Below are positions 1 through 13,100 of a stretch of DNA of 64,000 nt, in pieces. The stretch covers positions 35,803,851-35,867,850 of the forward strand of contig OY755047.1 in assembly GCA_963576565.1 (NCBI GenBank), read 5' to 3'. The notes beneath the pieces were generated by a model. That model was given only the letters and a program-made list of their open reading frames with translations, searched no databases and had not been told where the DNA came from. Both the position numbers and the translations under genes were made by a program. The DNA comes from Aspidapion aeneum (Eukaryota > Arthropoda > Insecta > Coleoptera > Brentidae). Positions within the stretch are counted from its first letter, which is position 1. Each line of letters opens with the position of its first letter.

Positions 1-3000
1 AAAGCGTGTCCAAAAAATTAGGAGCTGTATTTTGCGTTGCAATTAAAGTTAAATTAGGCAATGATTTCTCCTCTAAAAGAGTTTCAGGAGAGTCATTTTG
101 TTCACAGTCTTTAGGCCAGTATTCATAAGATTTTCTCAAAAAATCAGGGCCGTTAAAAAATAATTTGTGATTAATTAATTCACTGGGATAAACTCCTCTT
201 GAAGCAACATCTGCGGGGTTTTGTGACGTTGAGATGTATGACCAATTTTTGGGTGGTACTTTATCTTGAATTTGTGTAACACGATTTTGAACGAACGTTT
301 TCCACCTAGAAGGGTGCGCTCTTATCCAAGAAAGTGCTACTTGTGAGTCACTAAAAGCAAAAACTTGATGTATTTTCAAGCGGGACTCAAAAGTGGTTAA
401 AACAAAGTGAACTAAATCAGCCACAAGATTACAAGCGGCTAATTCAAGTCTTGCAATACTTGTAAATTTGAGAGGAGCAACTCTAGTTTTAGAGCATAAA
501 AGGTAAACTGATATTTCATTTTTGTAAATAACGCGTAAATATACTATTCCGGCATAAGCTTTATTACTAGCGTCCGAAAATGCGATTATTTCAATGCGTG
601 CATTACCAGAAAAACTATTTATAAATCTAGGCAAGCGAAAATCTTTGAGTAAGGGTAGTTCCGATTTATAACGTTTCCAAAGTCGAATAATTTCAACAGG
701 TGCTTCGGAATCCCAGTCTAATTTAAGTTTCCAAAATTCTTGAATTAGACATTTTATTAAAATGGTTACTGGCGCGAGCCAACCTAAAGGGTCATATATT
801 TTAAAAATTTCAGAAAGTATATTGCGTTTGGTACATTCGCGACTCAAGGGTTCTACCGAGTAAGAAAAATAATCAGAACAAGGCTGCCATCTAAGACCTA
901 AAATTTTAGTGGTCTCGTCCGTATCTAAAGAAAGCGCGGTTGGGTTTATATCGGGTTCAGACAAGTGTTCTAAAACTTTTTTGTTATTACTAGCCCATTT
1001 ATGAAGCTTAAAGCCTCCAGAGTTAAGCAAACAAGATAGCTCTTTTTGAAGCGAAATAGCTTCTTGTACAGAGCTAGCGCCAGTTACAAAGTCATCGACA
1101 AAATTGTCAGACATTAAGACTTGAGAAGCGCGAGGAAAATGTTGTTTTTCATCTTCAGCCAATTGCTGTAAAACTCTAAGAGCTAAATAAGGAGCGGGGG
1201 TAGTACCGTATGTCACAGTTTTTAGACGATAATCGCGAATAGGTTCAGAGTTATTAGAACGCCACAGGATTCTTTGATAATCCTGGTGCTGAGGTGCAAT
1301 TAAGATTCCACGAAACATTTTAGAAATGTCGCAACAAAGAGCTACTTCGTGTAATCGAAAATTAAGTAAAATGCTGCAAATGTCCTTTTGCAATTTAGGA
1401 CCAGCGTAAAGTGTATCATTTAAGGAGAGGTTTTGGTTATTTGATTGCATAACTGTACTCGCATTAAAAACGACTCGAAGCTTAGTTGATAAGCTTTCAG
1501 GGCGTTCAATATGATGATGAGGAATGTAATAACTTTTTTCTGTAACTTCCCGGTTTTCGATTAATTCCATGTGATCAAGTGTTAAATATTCTTCCATAAA
1601 ATCGGAATATTTTTTATAAGTTTCCGGCATTTTTATTAACCTTCTTTCTAGCGAGAGAAACCTCTTTAGCGCAAGATCACGACTATTTGGAAAAATCGGT
1701 TCAATATTATCGCGAAAAGGAAGAGTTACAATATAGCGTCCTTCATCATTACGAGATACCGTATTTTGAAATATTTTTTCACACATATCATCTTGAGGTG
1801 AAAGAATACGTTTCGTTTCAGGGATATTTTCTATTTCCCAAAATTTTATAAGCGAATCATTTAGCATTTTATTTGAAATTTGACAAAAAAATGATTGTGA
1901 AATTTGCTGCGTAGCGAGAGAATTAACTTTTCCCATTAAAATATATCCAAAAATGGTATTTAGCGCAATCGGTTCCTGATTATTTCCAAAAATTCGTCCA
2001 TCTTGAATTATATAAGGAAACAAATCAGCTCCGATTAAAATGTCAATAGCTCCCGGTCTATAAAAGTTCGAGTCCGCGAGATTCAAATTTTTAACTATTT
2101 TCCAGTCATTTATTTTAATCTCACTGCTAGGAACTGAAGAGCATATTTGCGGCAAAATTATAGTATTAACCGATAAAGTTTGCGTGTCATTACAAGGCCT
2201 GATAATTAAATTTACAGAACCCAATTTTGACTGTAAATGCGTGTCACCAATCCCCTGGACTTCAGTAGTCACGTATACGCGGGGTAACCCTAATTTATTT
2301 GCACATTTCAAGGATAAAAATGAGAGCTGCGACCCAGTATCCAAAACTCCCCTAACAGTCTGAAAATTTCCCCTAACATCTTTGATTTCAAAAATCGCGG
2401 TTGATAAAAGTACAGCGGAATTATTCATATAAGACGAATAGCATGCACCACCGTTATTTTGGAAATTTTCGACCGTTGGTTGTTGCTGTATGCGCGCTTC
2501 GCTGCTGGACGTCGCGACGCCTGAAATTGTTTCAGTGGCAGTGGGTGCGTTTATATCGAGAGTATTAAAGTGACAAGAACTGTGATGTCGTTTCCGGCAA
2601 AATCGACATGAATGTGTGCTTTTGCATTGGAAAGTGCGATGCATATTAGAAGTACAATTTATGCACCATTTTTTATCCTTCAGAAAATTAAATCTTTCTT
2701 GAGGAGACTTAGAAACGTAATTTGGACATAAACTTAAAGCGTGATCGCTTGAGCAAATAGGGCATTTTAATTTTTGAGGGGTTTGATTTTGCGGCGAATT
2801 ATTTGTACCAAAAAAGGCACGTGGAGATTGTCGCGTGTTATATTGATGCGTGGATTGCGTTTTAAAATTATTATTTTGCGATTTTGCGGGTTTATTTCTA
2901 AGAGAAACTTCCATATTAAATGAGGAACTAGCGTTTACAGTAAAAAGAGCGTTGCAATGTTGATCAAAGAAATTGTAGATACTCCTATAGGAAGGAATTT

Positions 3001-3826
3001 CCGTAGTTTTTCCGTGAAAAACTTCAAAGCGGGTTTGAATATTATGGTCAACCGATTTAAGCAGTTTTTGCGCTAAAATAAAATCCCAAAAATCAGGTTC
3101 TAAACCAACTGTTTTAAGAGCCTCGAGATTTTTTGTAAAAATATCAAGTAGATTTCTGAGAGCTAAAGGGTCTTCAGAATTAACTTTTGGAGCGTTTTCA
3201 ATGGCATTCCAATATGTTTGGGCTACTAATTGTTCAAAAGCAATAGGATAATTCGCGTCTGAGAGGGGTAATTGAGTGACCAATTCTTTTGGAGGACCTT
3301 CCAAATTTGTAACAAGCAAAGAGTATTTTTGCATATTTGGAATATTTGGATTGTCGTGAATCAAGCTTTTAAACAAATCATAAAAAGCTGGAAATTGATT
3401 CAATTCTCCATTAAATTTAATTAAATCGATCCTCGGTAAATGATAAGACATATTGTCATTTTGTTGCGAACCACCCGGAGAATGTGGATTCATGGTAAGA
3501 CGGCGATTGCCACTAGAAGCCTGTGCAGAAGTTTGAAAAAGATCATTAAAAATTTCTTGAATTTGCGTGACACTTTTCTGAAAATCGTGAAGGTTTTTCC
3601 TAGCTGATTCGACTTCATTTTTATCAGCAAAAATTTCATTTAGCAAAGTAGAATGCTTTTTTGAAAACTCCGCGCGAATATCTTCAAGTTCTTCAAAGCG
3701 AATTTTAAAAGTATTGCGTTTTGTGGCGTCAGTTTTAACTTCTAGGGCTACTGCTAAAATTTCATTAACATTGGATTCCTCCATATCTCGAAAAACTTTA
3801 ATTTTCTTGATTTTCTCAGCTGCCAT
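1..3826 (-). CDS. BEL/Pao retrotransposon Gag-Pol polyprotein, partial (C-terminus off the left edge)
   Basis: An ATG at 3826 opens a minus-strand frame that I read without a stop to base 1, about 1275 codons. Visible in order: an N-terminal gag-like region; a DUF1759-type capsid segment from about residue 125; three Cys/His knuckles near residues 352, 387 and 407; an aspartic protease of DUF1758 type with DTGSQ near 493; a reverse transcriptase with active-site FVDD near 905; and RNase H with FSDAS near 1083 and a second Asp in FSDSQ near 1158. The integrase and the DUF5641-type tail expected in the family would lie left of the window. Protein order and the fused gag-pol frame are typical of BEL/Pao. 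The frame looks intact, so this copy may be young, but its LTR pair cannot be seen. It is a different lineage from the BEL element at 58051-63342: same architecture, clearly different residues. Confidence 0.9.
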   Translation of the reverse strand, partial: MAAEKIKKIKVFRDMEESNVNEILAVALEVKTDATKRNTFKIRFEELEDIRAEFSKKHSTLLNEIFADKNEVESARKNLHDFQKSVTQIQEIFNDLFQTSAQASSGNRRLTMNPHSPGGSQQNDNMSYHLPRIDLIKFNGELNQFPAFYDLFKSLIHDNPNIPNMQKYSLLVTNLEGPPKELVTQLPLSDANYPIAFEQLVAQTYWNAIENAPKVNSEDPLALRNLLDIFTKNLEALKTVGLEPDFWDFILAQKLLKSVDHNIQTRFEVFHGKTTEIPSYRSIYNFFDQHCNALFTVNASSSFNMEVSLRNKPAKSQNNNFKTQSTHQYNTRQSPRAFFGTNNSPQNQTPQKLKCPICSSDHALSLCPNYVSKSPQERFNFLKDKKWCINCTSNMHRTFQCKSTHSCRFCRKRHHSSCHFNTLDINAPTATETISGVATSSSEARIQQQPTVENFQNNGGACYSSYMNNSAVLLSTAIFEIKDVRGNFQTVRGVLDTGSQLSFLSLKCANKLGLPRVYVTTEVQGIGDTHLQSKLGSVNLIIRPCNDTQTLSVNTIILPQICSSVPSSEIKINDWKIVKNLNLADSNFYRPGAIDILIGADLFPYIIQDGRIFGNNQEPIALNTIFGYILMGKVNSLATQQISQSFFCQISNKMLNDSLIKFWEIENIPETKRILSPQDDMCEKIFQNTVSRNDEGRYIVTLPFRDNIEPIFPNSRDLALKRFLSLERRLIKMPETYKKYSDFMEEYLTLDHMELIENREVTEKSYYIPHHHIERPESLSTKLRVVFNASTVMQSNNQNLSLNDTLYAGPKLQKDICSILLNFRLHEVALCCDISKMFRGILIAPQHQDYQRILWRSNNSEPIRDYRLKTVTYGTTPAPYLALRVLQQLAEDEKQHFPRASQVLMSDNFVDDFVTGASSVQEAISLQKELSCLLNSGGFKLHKWASNNKKVLEHLSEPDINPTALSLDTDETTKILGLRWQPCSDYFSYSVEPLSRECTKRNILSEIFKIYDPLGWLAPVTILIKCLIQEFWKLKLDWDSEAPVEIIRLWKRYKSELPLLKDFRLPRFINSFSGNARIEIIAFSDASNKAYAGIVYLRVIYKNEISVYLLCSKTRVAPLKFTSIARLELAACNLVADLVHFVLTTFESRLKIHQVFAFSDSQVALSWIRAHPSRWKTFVQNRVTQIQDKVPPKNWSYISTSQNPADVASRGVYPSELINHKLFFNGPDFLRKSYEYWPKDCEQNDSPETLLEEKSLPNLTLIATQNTAPNFLDTL

Positions 3827-5230
3827 TTTGTATTATAATAAAAGCGTATATTAAAAGCGAATATCAAAAGCGTTTATAAAAAGCGTTTATTAAAATTAAA
3901 CTGTAAATCAAAGCTATTTTAAAAGCGAAAATAATTTTAAAATATTTTTTAAAAATATTTATAGAAGCGATATAAACGTAGTCATTTTTTCAGTATACCT
4001 GAAAGAATTCCTGAAAATATATGCGTTTATCTTTATAGCGAGGTGACCTCAGATCAGTGATCCAAAACAACCGAATAAACCTTTTATGTTAGCCTGTCGA
4101 GACCAAGGATTTTATAAAAAAAACTGATATGGCGTTACCTACTACACGAGCAGTAAATAAATTTATATTTTTATATTTTAAAATTTTAAAATTGTTGTAA
4201 AAAACAGTCCTCATGTTATTACCAATATTACCTGCGTTTCACTTTAGAAAGGATGATTTTTTAATTTCAAACTAATAAAAATCAAAATCCGGCGATCGAA
4301 GTGATCAAAAATATGTCTCACTCCGATAGCTCAAAAAATTGTGGTTTACCTAGTGGACTGTATTTATACAAGTCCTTCGCTTTCATTTGAAGGGTATAGG
4401 AACGCACGCGAAATCGTACCTTTCTGAAGTGAAATTTAATTGAGACATAAAAATAATATTGGTATATGTTGACTATTTAAGAGCGAAATAATAGAAAAAT
4501 ATTAATGATGCGATCTTATAGGAGAGGGACTTACCGGTGATGTCTTGATCTCTTCCAACTGGTGCACCAGATTCGCCAGAAGTCTTCTATAGCGGTCCAG
4601 CACTCCCGAGTTTCAATGTTTGGAGTTTTAGAGGAATTTAATGGTTTTTAGAGTTCACCATTTTTTATAAAAGCGTTGATCGTTCAAAATATTCCGATCG
4701 AGAGCGTGTGTGTATGGCGACCGACATTTAGGTTCTGTCGTTTTTGCGGCGTGTTTCTTCGCCCTCTATAGGAAAATCGCATCACTTCTAATAAAAAGAA
4801 TTTAGAATTCTTATTTTATTAAAAAGAATAAAAACGCGATTTAAATTAAAATATGCAGAGGGCGGTAGTAATATGAGGATTGAATTAAAATTAGAAATAT
4901 ATTATTAAATGCGTTTGGAATTTAAATATTAAACTATGCCAAATTGATAGTTTATAGCTAGTTTGTAAGTTTTAAATTTAACTTAACCTATTGAGTAAAA
5001 CTACAACCCAATTATACCCAATTGTAACCCAAAATATGAGTTTTAAAAAATAAAAATAAAATGTTCTGAACAAATAATAAAAATTAGATTAAAAGAAAAA
5101 AAAGGTTTTTTGCGAAACCGAAACAGACCTAAAATAACATCGATAAAGGCGCAACTTAAAAAAACACAGACCATCATTTCTGTGTCAGGCTTTTTCTTTA
5201 TTATTTAATAATACTAGTATTACCTCGTTT
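3827..5230 (-). other. 5' leader and probable 5' LTR of the left BEL/Pao element
   Basis: This stretch lies upstream of the polyprotein start and has no gene. In the element-sense (minus) direction it holds a TATA-like TTTATAAAA at 4661-4672, a possible primer-binding site beginning TGGCGAATCTGG at 4578 going down, and a strong splice-donor-like ACCGGTAAGT at 4529-4538. AAGCG-rich short repeats lie at 3840-3965. LTR ends could not be fixed because the other LTR is outside the window. The primer-site call is a guess based on position and the leading TGG. Confidence 0.4.
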
Positions 5231-5332
5231 ACAAAACTAACAGTTTTGAAATTCTTTTTTCAACGTCAAAAAATTTTTGAAAAGTTTTGGCGTTACTTAC
5301 ACGGTTTTTTTCTTTCAATTGTTGTACCATCT

Positions 5333-5603
5333 AAAGCCGGGATCAAACGACTCGCGAATAAGTGTTACTTCCGTGTAAGTGGGTTACTTGTACAATTATT
5401 TGTCACACACACGTTGGTTTTCCATTTGTGGTCGGTAAAAATGGGCCGAGTAAAAGGGCTCACGATTATTCGTACACTTGCCAATACAATACTTGTCTAC
5501 AGCCGGGATCAAACGACTCGTGTAATTGGCGAATAATTGTTACTTGCGTAAACTTGCTAAGTACGCAAATAATTGTGTATTTGGCAAATACACAAGCCCG
5601 GCT
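5333..5603. mobile_element. candidate MITE with AGCCGGG terminal inverted repeats
   Basis: The block starts with AGCCGGGATCAAACGACTCG and ends with AAGCCCGGCT, giving short inverted ends. The first segment recurs in direct orientation at about 5501, and the last 100 bp can fold on itself through related GCGAATAATTGTTAC/CGCAAATAATTG arms. No transposase frame is present. Target duplications are not clear, so this could also be the remnant of a larger element. Confidence 0.4.
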
Positions 5604-6947
5604 TCAGACAGCACGATATTTCAAACACACTCCTGTATTTGGCTAGCTCTTTATTCACTTTACCTTAGCAGCTGACATTGATTGGTTGTAAAGTCTCAAA
5701 TTCATAGATATAATTTCATTGTGTCTGGTATTAAGCAATCAAATCAATTATGTGTTAAACCATTGCAATTGCAGTGTTTGTCACTAGCGATTAGTATCTA
5801 ATACTTTGTCGGTTTAATTGTGCCTCTTACAAATATAATAGCAAAGCCCTCCGCATTATTAGCCAGTTTAATTAAAACAAACAATGTCCAGAGCATATTC
5901 GTCAAAAGCCTAAATGCAATATTGTTGTTCAATGCCGTCACCTTTCCAATCAAAGCTATCAAAGTTGGCCTCGCCCAATCTCTGTTAAAATGGTTCTACT
6001 GTTTTTTCTCCAGCAGCCAAGAACAAGCATGTGTGTCGTACTCTTTTAAATGTGGCTCGAAACTAGACTGAATCGACCATATCATTGCAGTTGAAAACCA
6101 AATTAGTCTATTATAATGCAAGTCAATAGCTTGTTGTTTGAAACCATTTTAGAAAACATAACTTTGGAAATGAAGTAGAGCGTATTTTAATAAATCCCTT
6201 TACAAACTTTGCTCCGCCATAACAACATAACAGAGAGACAGACGAGCGTGGACGGGCAGATGACATTGCGGTAGGATTTAAACTTAATAATTTATGCATA
6301 TTTTGGAACAGATCCGGATGAACGGATTACAAGCTTCGGTTCGGTTCCTATACGAATAAACAACAAGTTTAATCCTTGATCACCATAAATGTATGCCCCC
6401 TTATATCTCTTAATATTGGATAGTTTTTGGTCGTGTTATTTTAACATAAGAATTTTGACGTAAGTAGGACATGCGCAATTGTGTTTTGGCGAGCTTCTAT
6501 TACATTTTAGGCCATTTCCGACCCTATGGCACTATTTGACTAATCCAGGGTACCTAAATCTAACTATTTGTAACGGGACATAGATTTGCACCGGTTTTAA
6601 ATGAAGCGTCACCTGATGCGTTTTTGGAATCAGGGTGGGCACGCGTAGGTGGAAACCGAGTATAAGCTTTTTAAAACAGATACATAGGTACGTAGGTAGT
6701 TTAAAACATTTTTAAAAAGATGCAATAAATTTGGGGACTAATATAGCTTTTTTTTGAAACTTATTTATTCATTTACCTAGTTCATTGTTTTGTGTGCAAC
6801 TGCAGCATGGCGAAAGGAAGGGTAATGTTTTTCGATTGGGGTATGTATGTATGTAGATATGTATGTATGTGTCACGCTAGAGCTTAAACTGCTGAACCAA
6901 TTTTGACAAGAAGGGTGTCATTGAATTGCTACTAATCCCGAAGGTGC
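5604..6947. other. unassigned DNA with an (ATGT)n microsatellite
   Basis: No supported gene. A short ATGT/GTAT microsatellite is at 6841-6870. It is followed by CACGCTAGAGCTTAAACTGCTGAACC, which resembles the start of dispersed insect repeats, and it adjoins the gypsy insertion point. The 4 bp GTGC at 6944-6947 are the left target-site duplication of the gypsy element. Confidence 0.4.
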
Positions 6948-9900
6948 TGTGGCCTATTAAAATGTGTTGTGTGACATTTGTGGCAGCTTAAAGACGTTGC
7001 TGCCATTTTGTGACACTGTAATTAGAATAATACCAATTTGCCAACTTGTGACACAACAAAACCCCTGAATAATTAAAGAAATATCTGGAAGCAGAACTGT
7101 ATTTTCCAGCTAGGTAAAACATTGATATGCCCGGTAACTTTTATACAGTGGAGAAGGGGGGGTTCAGAAATAAGAAAATTTTAAGTGCGCCACATTATTT
7201 AATACCAATGTTTTACAAAGAAGATCTTGATTAAAATACAGTTCAACCCAAACGTTGCAGCCAAACAATGAAATTCTACCTACTTCCGAGGCTTCCAGAG
7301 TATTTGTGTAATTAAAAAAACCAAAAAAAAATAGTGTACCTACATCTGAGTCAGTAGTGTAAGACTCACTTACATAAATGATTGTAAAAAAAATACACTT
7401 CCAAAATCGTTCCATCATAGGGGAGATCTGGACCAAATATCTGCTGTCATCATTCTACGTTGGGTAGAATGAGACAGACAGCAACCCAGTCCGAGATCCA
7501 CCCCATGAGGTAAAACAGTGTAAAGGAACCGCTAAAAAAAATATAACTTCATCTCTCTTATGTCGCTGCAAAGTTGGTTCATTGGGCTGTACAAATAACA
7601 CAAAGATTTAGTTCATCTTGTATAATTCAAATTGAAATCTAGGGGTAAAATAGAAATTATCACAGGTAGACACAAAATAGGGATGAATCCAAGTTGGAAC
7701 AACTAGCAGGGCTTTTTCAATTGTACAATAAAAATAGTTATGCCGCAAAATGGTGGTCATGACGTCATACCTTTATCTTGCGTTCACAAGAAGTGTTAAA
7801 ATTATATTGAAAATTTATATGGAAAGATTATGTCTAAATTATATTCAAAATTTATATGAAAAGATTATGACTAAATGTCTACTTGCTCCTACCTTGGTCC
7901 TTTGATTATCTTGTGATTAAATAAAAATGTGTTTTATGGTGTAAACCTGGAAGTGGGGTATTCTAAAACATGGTGTTCTCCTGCTACTCCGGTCCTGGTT
8001 TGTTCGCGCCTCCTCTACTGCCGCTTAGCACATCACGCTAGGGCAGCACATGGTCTCAAGTGTTGATGGATACTTGCCCGAGCGTAGAACCCTGTGGAAA
8101 ATGAAATGTTTCAGTTTCCTGGAATTCGTCAATTTTGCACGAAGTTCCCCTACACCGAGTAACTTAAATCGAGAACCCCATGTCGACTCAATAAAATAAA
8201 GTAGATTTAAACAGATGAACTAAAATAACCCTAACGTACCTTTCCCAGGGTTACAACTGGCTCGTCCGGCTTCCCACCAGCGTCCAGCACAGCTGTCGGT
8301 GGAATGGACAGGGCTGTAGACAAAGGAGAAAAACAATATATAGTTTTTATCCAACACGTGGTTAAAAGAAAAATATAAAAACGCCAAAAATTCCCCACGT
8401 CTTTTGCCAAAAAAAGTACATTTCACACGAAAAATAATTACAATTTGGGAGGCAAATATTATCTTGAAGAGTCCTCGAATAATAAAAAAATGAAAAAAAT
8501 AAAATCGAACTTACCACTGCTCTTATTTCCGTAGAAACGGCGTAGGCCGACTTAAATCCCCTTCAAAAGGGTATGAGCGTCACTTTAGATTACGCCTAAA
8601 ACACGACGGCTCACAATTATATTGTCTTTGGTATAATTTGCAACTACTGCAATGCCAATAACCACAAAACAATGGCGACACCACAAGACGGCCACCAGCT
8701 CAGCCAAAATTCTTTAGGAAGAGAGCAGGCACTCCGTCGAGAACAAAAAAATGAAGCCACCGAAAACCGTTCGTACATTTGGTGGGGAGTGGGGACGGTA
8801 AAACTCATAGTACCAACCTAATTTTCCCGGTTAGATTCAAATAAGGATGCAAACCTATTTATAAAAAAAACTTTTTCGCCAAAAAATCTCTACTTCGGGT
8901 GCAAGACTGGAAGAAAAACCCGCGGTTTTCAAACTAACCAATGAGGAAATACACCAATAGTTCTATACCGGTATATAGGGGCCAGCACCGACCAAGGGAA
9001 TAGAAAGTACGTAAAACGCGCATTGAGGTGTTGTCGGATCTATTTCCACGGTTGGAATTTTTATAACAAGGACGTCGAGACACCCTCTATACATAGACCG
9101 AACATTTGCCTACCGGAACCCTGCCAATATATCAAGTAGGAGGAAAATAACCAGACGGATTATAAGAAGCTCAGCATTGAAACCATCAACTGTAAAATCA
9201 ATTACTGGAGATCAGAGCTTGCATCAAACCCAGGAATATTTGAACATTCAACCAATTCCCATATGAGTAAAGCTATACTAAGTGTAGAATTTAGTTGTAT
9301 TTTAGTTACAGTTTGAGTCAAAAGTTTCCTTTGCTCTTTATAAATGTTTTCTCTAAGATTCATATGGTTTGACGCCATTTTTGTAAAACATTTCTACATT
9401 AATAAAGTTGTTTCTGAACCTGAACCTAAAAATACACACTGAACTACTGCTTAAACTCGGCACAAGAGTGTTCAGATGTTAACTCACACGATTTCGTTTA
9501 TTCTTTTAGTCTTGGTTTTTATCCCTCGTTTATCTCCCATTTACAAAAGTGCACAACTCGTATTTATTTTATCCTTTCCCTATCAAATTAATAAAGATAT
9601 CAAAGGGGCGGAGCCTCGGTTGTTCCTGGTCGACCCAAATATGTTTTCGTACTATCAAAACTAGTTAATCCGTGAAGGATATGAGGTTCGGATTGTCCCA
9701 ATATCCTCGAAAATAAACGTAAGGGAATGAAATGTTCATCTAAATGTTTCCTTCCTGTTACTGAAACCATTTGTGATGCGGCAACGCCGCTATTCCCCAG
9801 CTGTTTATTCTCGTGAACGACAAGCAAATCCACAGATAAAAACAAAACAATCAAAAGTTTTTATGTGATTTTCCCGAAACCTGTGATCCTAAGTTCCAAT

Positions 9901-10116
9901 TACGATGTCCAGATAATGTGATGTGCGTAGTGTCCACAGTAATTCGATGGAATGTCTCCTTTATAAGGTAACTTTTTGGACACTATATAACCTCCAAACC
10001 CAGCTCTATAAAACACCCTTAATTTGTGTACAGAAAGACGAGTCGAAGAGCCTTGATTATTTACCTGAATAAACAAATATGTAACGTTGCCTTAAACGTA
10101 AAAATGACACGTTACA
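6948..10116 (-). repeat. 3' LTR of the giant gypsy element (3169 bp)
   Basis: Direct repeat of 20350-23627, with only scattered substitutions by eye. It lacks about 98 bp that the other two LTR copies have (corresponding to 20733-20830), so this copy carries a deletion. In element sense it starts TGTAACGTG and ends GGCCACA. It contains a TATAAATA box (8856-8863, minus) and the same splice-like signals as the 5' LTR. The short open frames within it are not conserved as proteins and I do not annotate them. Confidence 0.92.
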
Positions 10117-10133
10117 TAATCCCCCCCCAACTT
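10117..10133 (-). other. polypurine tract next to the 3' LTR
   Basis: In element sense the sequence is AAGTTGGGGGGGGATTA, directly abutting the LTR start TGTAACG. This position and the run of eight G match a plus-strand priming site for an LTR retrotransposon. Confidence 0.75.
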
Positions 10134-10155
10134 CAAGACGATTAACCTAAAAAGG

Positions 10156-13100
10156 TTAATCGGAGTGGTCCGCTGCCGACTTAAGGTCTTTGGCATGCCA
10201 GCTCCCTGGTAGTACTTTACCCGATGGTTCCTGAAGCTCAAATATCCATGGAGAAATTTTATTCCTAATCACATAAGGACCAAAGAATTTCGGTGCTAAC
10301 TTCTTCGAGAAAAACTTCGCAGCATCTGACAACACATAATTCTTCTTCCAAACACGCTGACCTACAACAAAGTTGGGTACCCTTGTACGCAAATTATACT
10401 GAACTACGTTTTTCTCTCCTGCCACCTCTAACCTTCTCTTAACATCCGCATAGAGCTTCCGGAAACCTTCGTTCTTACTTTCAGCTGCAGATTGTACACC
10501 ATTCTCTTCAGATAACAAAACTGGGTTGGAGTAATCTTTTCCTGATAAACACATATTCCTACCAAAATTAACAAAGAAAGGAGACATCCTGGTTGTCTCA
10601 TGGGTTGCAGTACGAATCGCGCAGGCAAGTTTATGTATTTGTTCGTCCCACTTCCTGTGGTTGTCTTTCACATAACAACATAACATGGTTTTTAACGTAC
10701 GATTCGTCCTCTCTGTTGGATTTGCTCTGGGGTGATAATACGGATTATACTGAATTTTAACCTGATAACTCTCAGCAAAACGCTTAAACTCATTACTTTT
10801 GTACTGAGGGCCATTATCACAAAGTATCAAACGGGGTACTCCGAAGACCATAAATACTTGTTCCTCAAGGTGCTTGACAATCGCTTGAGTAGGGGCTGTT
10901 CGCATTGGAAAAACTAAGGAAAACTTACTCAAATAGTCCGTAACGACGAGAATCCAGCAATTACCCTTTGTCGAACGAGGTAGAGGTCCACATAAATCTG
11001 TTGAGATAATTTCCCAAGGACGAGTTGGTTTTGGGTGAGATATCATCTGATCAGATACACCTTGTGTATCACCTTTATGAGCTGCACAGACAAAGCATTT
11101 CTTTACAAAAGTTGCCACGTCCTGGCGCATTTTTGGCCAATAATATTTTTCTGCCAGTCTGTGGAAGGTTTTATACACACCCATATGTCCTGCGGTAGGA
11201 GGATCGTGAGCTTCTCCAATAATTCTACGACTATGATCTTTGGGGACTACCTCTTTCCAATATTCGTTAGATGGTGAAAGTTGAGGGTATTCTTGTTTGA
11301 CATATTTATACAACTTATTATCAGTGTATCTCCAGTTCATAAATTTTAACGGTGATTCTACGACCCTCTTTACCATCTTTTGGTACCATCGATCTTTAAT
11401 TGCTGTTGAAACGTCTCTGGGCTGCGAAATTGTATCAATCATAGGTACTGCGCGAGACAACATGTCCGGGACAACTAAATCTTTCCTTTTCCGATGGATA
11501 ACTTCAAAATCATATTGCTGCAGTTTTACAGACCAACGAGCAAGTCTTCCACTGGGCTCTTTTAAGCTATGAAGCCATTTTAAGCTAAAATGATCTGTTA
11601 TGACCTTAAATGAGATCCCCTCAATATAAGGCCGGAGCTTCTCTATCGCCCAAACCAATGCCAAACATTCTCGCTCGGTGGTCTTGTAAACACGTTCTTG
11701 CTTAGTCAAAGATGGATTCAAATAGCAAATGACTTTGTCTCCTTCAGGATAAGGTTGCGTTAAACATGCTCCTATTCCATATCCTGATGCATCTGTTTGA
11801 ATGACAAATTCTTTGGTATAATCTGGACATGTAAGAATCGGTGCAGTCACCAAAAGTTCCTTAATCTTAATAAATGCTTTTTCGCAGTCTGGAGTCCAAT
11901 CGAACTTTTGATTTTTCTTAGTTAGAGCTGTAATTGGAGCTATTATCGCTGAAAAATTCTCTATGAAACGTCTATACCAGGATATTGTACCTACAACTCT
12001 ACGGACTTCTCTGACAGTTCTTGGCCTCTGGAGCTCTAACATGGCTTTAATTTTATTAGGGTCAACTCGGATGCCTCGACGGTCCACTACGAAACCTAAA
12101 TAAGTCATTTCTGGCCTACACAGTTGGCATTTTTCCCAACTTACCGTTATCTTTGCATTCTGCAATCTTCGTAGGACTTCCTCAAGAATTCTAAGATGTT
12201 CAGAAAAGCTCTGTGTGACAATTACGAGGTCATCGAGATATACGTACACGTAGGGGTCTAAATCGTTCCCTATGATGCTATCTATGAGTCTCTGCCAAGT
12301 TGCAGGTGCATTATGAAGACCAAATGGTAACCGCTTAAATTGGAAGAGACCTCGTCGACAGATGAATGCTGTTAGTGACTTCGATGATTCTTCCATTGGT
12401 ACTTGCCAATAAGCGCTTTTGATATCTAAAGTTGACAAGTAGTTAGCATCTTTCAACTTGTCAAGAGTCTCGGATACGAGTGGTAAAGGATAACTATCAA
12501 GCGCCGTCACTGAGTTCAATTTGCGGTAGTCTACACAGAAACGATATTTCTTTGTGTTTTTCTTTTGTACCATTACCACTGGTGAAGCCCATGAACTACT
12601 ACTCCGTTCTATTACATCCATTTTCAGCATTTCGTCGATCTCGTCATCAATAAGTTTTTGAATGACCGGTGAGACCTTATATGAACGTTGTCTTATCGGT
12701 GCTGCATCTGTTGTAATCTTGTGTGCTACCCTGTCTGTACATCCTAGTGAGTCACCCATAATAGTCTTATATTTATCGACCAATTCCTCTAGTCGTTCCG
12801 ATTCATAACGTGTAAGAGTTGTTTGTTGGTCTGATGTTTCTAAAGAACAAATCACATCTTTATTATCGGCTAAGTGCCACTCATTAGTACTTAAGTTCGG
12901 TACTATACCCATCGAAATCCAAAAATCTAATCCTAAAATCAAAGTGTGCGGCAATTCAGGAACGACGACGACCTCTATTAACCTAAATTTATCTTGAACT
13001 CGCATAGGCAGCTGCACTGTCCCAATACTACTCGTGCTTTGACCATTTGCCACAATACAACTCGTCTTCTTTGTCGTATCAAGTGAAAAACCAAACCTCG

